This document shows, in pieces, positions 56,601-62,660 of a stretch of DNA of 64,000 bases (positions are counted from its first letter, which is position 1; every line of letters begins with the position of its first letter). A program made the position numbers and the translations under genes. The DNA is from Mytilus edulis (taxonomy: Eukaryota > Mollusca > Bivalvia > Mytilida > Mytilidae). The notes below the pieces were generated by a model. The model did no database searches. It saw only the letters and a list, made by a program, of their open reading frames with translations, and had not been told where the DNA came from. The stretch spans positions 21,687,750-21,751,749 of the forward strand of contig NC_092356.1 of NCBI RefSeq assembly GCF_963676685.1, written 5' to 3'.

Positions 56601-59600
56601 ACTTGGTAGAAGCATGGATAGTCCTCTAACATTGTATGATAATTGGCTGTATCAGATTTTTTTGTAGATTTTTGTTTATCTTTATTCAATCATTCTTCAT
56701 ATTCACACACTATTTAATTAGTACACGGATTCATCTACTATAATTTCACAGTTTTAAGATATTCCCTACAATACCATACATTGATATATTCATACAGATT
56801 TGACAGATTGTCTTGATCCAAACAAAAATTACAATTGTTTTTCATGCTCCGATGTCAGATTCGATGTAAAGAATTTTAAAGATTTATAAAAGAAGACATC
56901 AAAATGTTGTCATACTTTGATAAAATTTTGATAAGCTGATATTACCAATGTTATTTCAACTGATCGGGCGGAGCGTATGTTTTAATTTGCATAAGGACAG
57001 TCTATTTGAAGATGTGTGGGATAAGTATGATTGCCGTTATAATACTTATTGAATTCTAATCACTGATCAGTTTTACCAAACGCATAAACAAAAGAACTGA
57101 TTGTATGATATGGGACGAATAACTGGACACCTCATTGATGAACTTATCCCCAAAACTCCTGACTATAGATGGACTGGTCTTAAATGAGCGGATTTCGTAA
57201 ACTCCGCCCAGTCAAGGGAAATAAATCTAGTAATAATTACTGTTATCAAAATATTTATTACTTACCTGCGCATACAAAGTTTGTTTCCGTCCATGTTCTA
57301 TTCGCTTGACATGTGCTGTTATATACAAATCCCGTCATTGTCATTCCATCATTGCAACTGTATGTTATCGTTTCTTGGTAAAGAGTCACATTTACAAATC
57401 CAAAGTTGGCATTCATAACATCGTAAGGAGGGCCGCAATCAACTAGGTAAAAAGAAATATTGTATTTAATACCCTGCCTTTGCTATTTCTTCTGTTGGTA
57501 TTTTATATTTTTTTTTAGATTTAGAATTACAAAATTGTGACACAATTGTTAAAAGGTATCGGGAAACAGAAAACATAATGGCAATATGTTCTCAATAAAG
57601 TGTATGTATCGATGCAGTTACGGCTTATCTGCCTACCCTTTCCAGAGCATCTGGGATCACCACAAATTTTTAGTGGAGTTTGTGTTGCATAGTCTTTAAC
57701 TTTTTGTATTGTGTTTTGTGTACTATTGTTTGTCTGTTTGTTTGTTTATAGTTTTAAGCCATAGCGTCCCTTTGGTATCTTTCGCCTGTCTTAAGTATGT
57801 ACTTACGTGTGTACCATGTGTTTTAATCATCCCTTTTATCAAACATACAGTCTTCGTTTTAAAAGCGTATGATACTGACTTGTTCATTTAAAATTCACAT
57901 ATACAAGGTAACAAAAGAGTGCCACATGTTGAGCAGGATCTGCTTACCCCTCCGAAGCACCTGAGATCACCCCCAGTTTTTGGTGGGGTTCATGTTGCTT
58001 AGTCTTAAGTTTTCTAGGTTGTGTCTTCTGTGCTATTATTTGTTTGTTTGTCTTTTTATTTAAAACCATGGCGATGTCAGTTTATTTTCTATCTATGAGT
58101 TTGACTCTCCCTCTAATATCATTCGTCCCTCTTTTACAAAACTTATGAAAGTAAAATACTTTTTTTTAAATTTATGTAATAAGGATTATATCCTCAGATA
58201 AAGAAAAAAAAATAATCCAAATTTATAATGTACATAGTTTATCCATATGTTTTAAAAGGAGTTATTTAATTGCCTTCATTCAGAAGTTGAAACGTAGCTG
58301 AACATAGTTGGAATTTTTTTTTTGCACTTTCAATCAGATAACTCTAAACTGGCGTTGTTATTGAAGATAGTTTTATGTATATCGGGGTCCAAAAATAAAA
58401 ATGCAAAGATTACAATCTTACAATTTGTTATAACTATTATATAGTAGCTAGATTTTGAAATCTTTCAAGAAAAGTAGATTTTTTGTTTTCATAGGATCAT
58501 AACTTCAGTGATAGATTATAATGCAACACTGTTTAACCGTCAAATCCGCCTTAGCAGATGGTTTTGCATTCTCTACTAAGCCTTAAATTGAGTTTGCGAA
58601 CTTATCTCATTAAAGATCACCAAGTGTTATTATGTATAGAAGTTGTAATATTGAGATTTTGGGAAGTCTGTGACAGATTTTTGAAAGATAACTGACCAGA
58701 GAACAAAATGTTCCGTGATCACACATTCAAATAAAGGTATTTTATCTAGAAGATAATTTATTTCAAAACAGCTTGTTTATCTAAAAAGATACATGTTATA
58801 CATTTTAGAAAATGTTTGAATGTCCCTTCGGTATCTTTTTTTATTCGAGCGTCACTGATGAGTCTTTTGTAGATGAAACGCGCGTCTGGCGTAAATATAA
58901 AATTTTGATCCTGGTATCTATGATGAGTTTATTCATCAGACTTCATTATCTCCCACAATAATAAAATTATGTTTTGTGAAAAAACAAAATTATACAGTGA
59001 AATCTGACTAAACCGAATCCTGTTTAAACCGAAAACCTGTATAAACCAAACATGATCGTAACCACCGTCATATCAAATGATGTGCGTTGTGAACCTGATA
59101 AAACCGAACATCGGCTAAAACCGAACACAATCTTAAGTCCCAAAGAGGTTCGAATTCAACAGGTTTTACTGTAATTATTACAAATTTTCCCACAGTATTT
59201 GGCATCAGAAAAATCCTGAGTATGTGATTATATTCAATACGTGCACATTTATACATTTATAGTTTGATATCCTTTAAATGTCGAAATAGGTATCTTGGTT
59301 TTATACAGCTCTTATTTAGGAGACAACTTACTACTAATATTATAGACATAGGAAGATGTGGTATGAGTGCCAATGAGACAACTCTCCATCCAAATAACAA
59401 TATATAAAAGTAAACTATTATAGGACAATGTACAGCCTTCAACATGGAGACTTGTCTCACACCGAACAACAAGCTATAAAGCAATGTTACAAGTGTAAAA
59501 CCATTCAAACGGGAAAACCTGAGGTCTACTCAATATAAAAAAGACGAGAAACGAGAAACACGTATAAATTACAGATTCCTGACTAAGGACAGGTGCAAAC

Positions 59601-62600
59601 ATTCGCAGCGGGATTAAACGTTTTAATGGTACCAAACCTTCTCCTTTTTTCTGAAACGATAGTATAACATCACAACATAGAAAAACACACGATAAAATAT
59701 CAAGTGGAAGGCTTGACTCATCAAAAAACGTAAATTAACACACTATGAACGAACACATTTGATCTACAATACCTGAATGCAAATAATATAACTATATATG
59801 ACTGACTTGTATTGGTACATTTAACTAGATGTCAACTAGCATGCTGTTACAAAATGTTAGAAATTATTATAAATTAAGGGATGTATTTCCCTCATGCAAA
59901 GCTCTGATTCCTTTCACGGATTTGGCTATATTTTTTGGACCTTTCGGAGTATAGCTCTTCATCTTTTATATAAGCCTTGGATTTTAAATATTTTGGCCAC
60001 GAGCATCACTTAAGAGACATGTATTGTCGAAATGCGCATCTGGTGCAGGAAAATTTGTACCGTTAATGTTATTACAAGCAACTGTTATATTTCAAAACCT
60101 TTTCGCAATGTATTCAAGTTTCCAGTTAAAAAAAGATTGTTAGATTGTATTGTATTCTGTTTTTGGCTTTTTTTTCATTTTATGTTTAATGTCACACCCT
60201 TTGATTTTACTTTATTAATGTATACACTTCTCTTGTCAATTTTTGTTATATTGTTGTAATTAGCATTAACAACATTAAAACCAATTTCAATACTGCTTCT
60301 TAAATTCCTCTTACCTCTTCGGCAATTTTCGTTTGGATCTGACCATATGGCTAGAGAATCATTTGATAATGTATTGTCTAAGCATTTAATCCACATTTTT
60401 GGTGGTTCATAACCAATATTACACGTGTAGAATATTTGTGTATCTCGTAATTTCGAGGTGGTTGTTGAATTAATCTCTGCATTTGGAATCATTGGAAAAG
60501 ATGGACATACTGGAATAATTGAAAACATAACATTGTTTCCCTCAATATATTTCATGATTATCTTTAAAAGTCCGAATTTATTCATAAAACATATGCCTTT
60601 TTAAGGTGTGGCATGCCACAAAACCAGGTTCAATCCCACCATTATTTTCTTTAAAAAAATGTCCTGTACCAAGTCAGGGTTATGGCCATTGTTATATTAT
60701 AGTTAGTTTCTGTGTGTGTTACATCTTAACGTTATGTTTCTGTTGTATCGTTTGTTTCCTCTTATATTTGAGTGTGAATTCACATTACTATAAGACATGG
60801 GACGGTACTTTTCTATCCCAAATTCATGTATTTAGTTTTGATGTTATATTTGTTATTCTCATTTGTCTAATGCTTAGTTAGTTTCTGTGTGTGTTACATT
60901 TTAATGCTGTGTCGTTGTTCTCCTCTTACATTTAATGCGTTTCCCTCAGTTTTAGTTTATAACCCGGATTTTTTTTTATCAATTTATGAGTTTAGAACAG
61001 CGGTATACTACCGTTGCCTTTATTAAAGCTATTTAATGTTTTACATTCTTTAAATGCAGACTATATATTTCCGTTATGCAAACAGCAGCTGAATAATTCA
61101 TTTAAATTCAGAGACTTATTTCTGTTAAATGGTATAAATAGCTAAACAAAAAATAATCAATGAATGTGATTTAAAATTGAGAATGGAAATGGGGAATGAG
61201 TCAAAGAGACAACAACCCGACCATAAAACATTAAAATTCTTCTTTTTGATAAATATGCTTAAAGTAATGAACTAGTACAGTTCCCGCTCGGATATACACC
61301 CCATAATTAGACAAAATGAAAATTATCGATACAAAAAGAATGAGAAAAAACAATATAAAAGACAAACTCACATGCTTTGCAGGTTGCGGAAGGGTTAGAC
61401 CAACGAGCATTTGACAGACACTTTACTCTGTACCTTGTTCTTGTTGCACCATATCCGGAGTCGCACTTGTAGTATATATATCTACCTAATGTGGTTAAAA
61501 TGTTTTTGTTGACCACTTTTGAGTTTGCCAGGGTAGGTGGTTGACCACAATCTGAAATTATTATTTTGACAATTGGCCGTTTCAGAATCTAAAGAATCAT
61601 GGGTAATATCATTGTTTGTACCCCCAAAATGAAAATAACGTCACGTCATTGATTGAATTCCCATTGTTCATGACATTTTTAACCAATCACGACGTTTAAG
61701 TGTACACTTTTGAAAATATTACCCAGGATGCATTAGATTTTGAAACGGCGAATTGTTGTTGGAAAACATTGAAAGATTTAAACGACAATGATATTTTTAA
61801 AGTGTCCAGTACATAGGTACGAGTTGCCATTATAGACTGTCCGAGTTGACAAATTGGTTTTCCGATCAACTTCGTACTTTATTTGGCCTTTTTAACATTA
61901 TTTCGATTTTTGATTGGAGCGGCACTGGGTAGTCTTTTGTAGACTAAACGTGCTTCTGGAGTAAATATAAAATTTCATTATATTTGATCTGGTATCTATG
62001 ATGAGTTTATTCGACAATCGTGAACACAGCAGACTATCATCTACTGTGCTGATATGAATAAAACTACTTAAGCTAAGCATGATAAGATTAGTTCAAAACG
62101 GACATATTTGTCTACATGTTATACAATAAGTTAGAATTGATCATGAACTTTCATATCTTAATACAAGATGTTTTGTGAATATCATCACTGCGTTATAACA
62201 TTTCTTTCTTAATTTGTCATTGATTAAGAAAAAGCAATTGCTTAGAATATAAGATTCAAAATCCATATGGCAAAGATGTCCGTACTTCAGTTTTGCTATA
62301 CATTCATTGTGTCCTTAGTATATAAGTTTTCTACGTATTTATGAATCCCTGGCTTTCAAATGTTTGTGCTTCAGTTTTATAATCAATGTAAATAGAGAAA
62401 TTGTCATGAAAGTTCTAAAATGTTATTTGTATTGATAGAATTACGCTTGAAAAAAAAATGATACGGATGAAACCTACATGCATATATATAGATATATAAC
62501 TATAAGTTTGAAAATAAAACCTAACAGTGTAAGAATTAGATTTATTTTGGCTGACAAACTTTTAACCCTCAAAAGGATTTGAATTCACACATGTGATACA

Positions 62601-62618
62601 GTACAGCACCTTATTTCG

Positions 62619-62660
<42 letters not shown>

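Noticed and set aside
56958-57219. Possible small inverted-repeat element (gggcggagcgta against taaactccgccc)
   Set aside because: Only about 12-15 bp match with mismatches and no target duplication was found.
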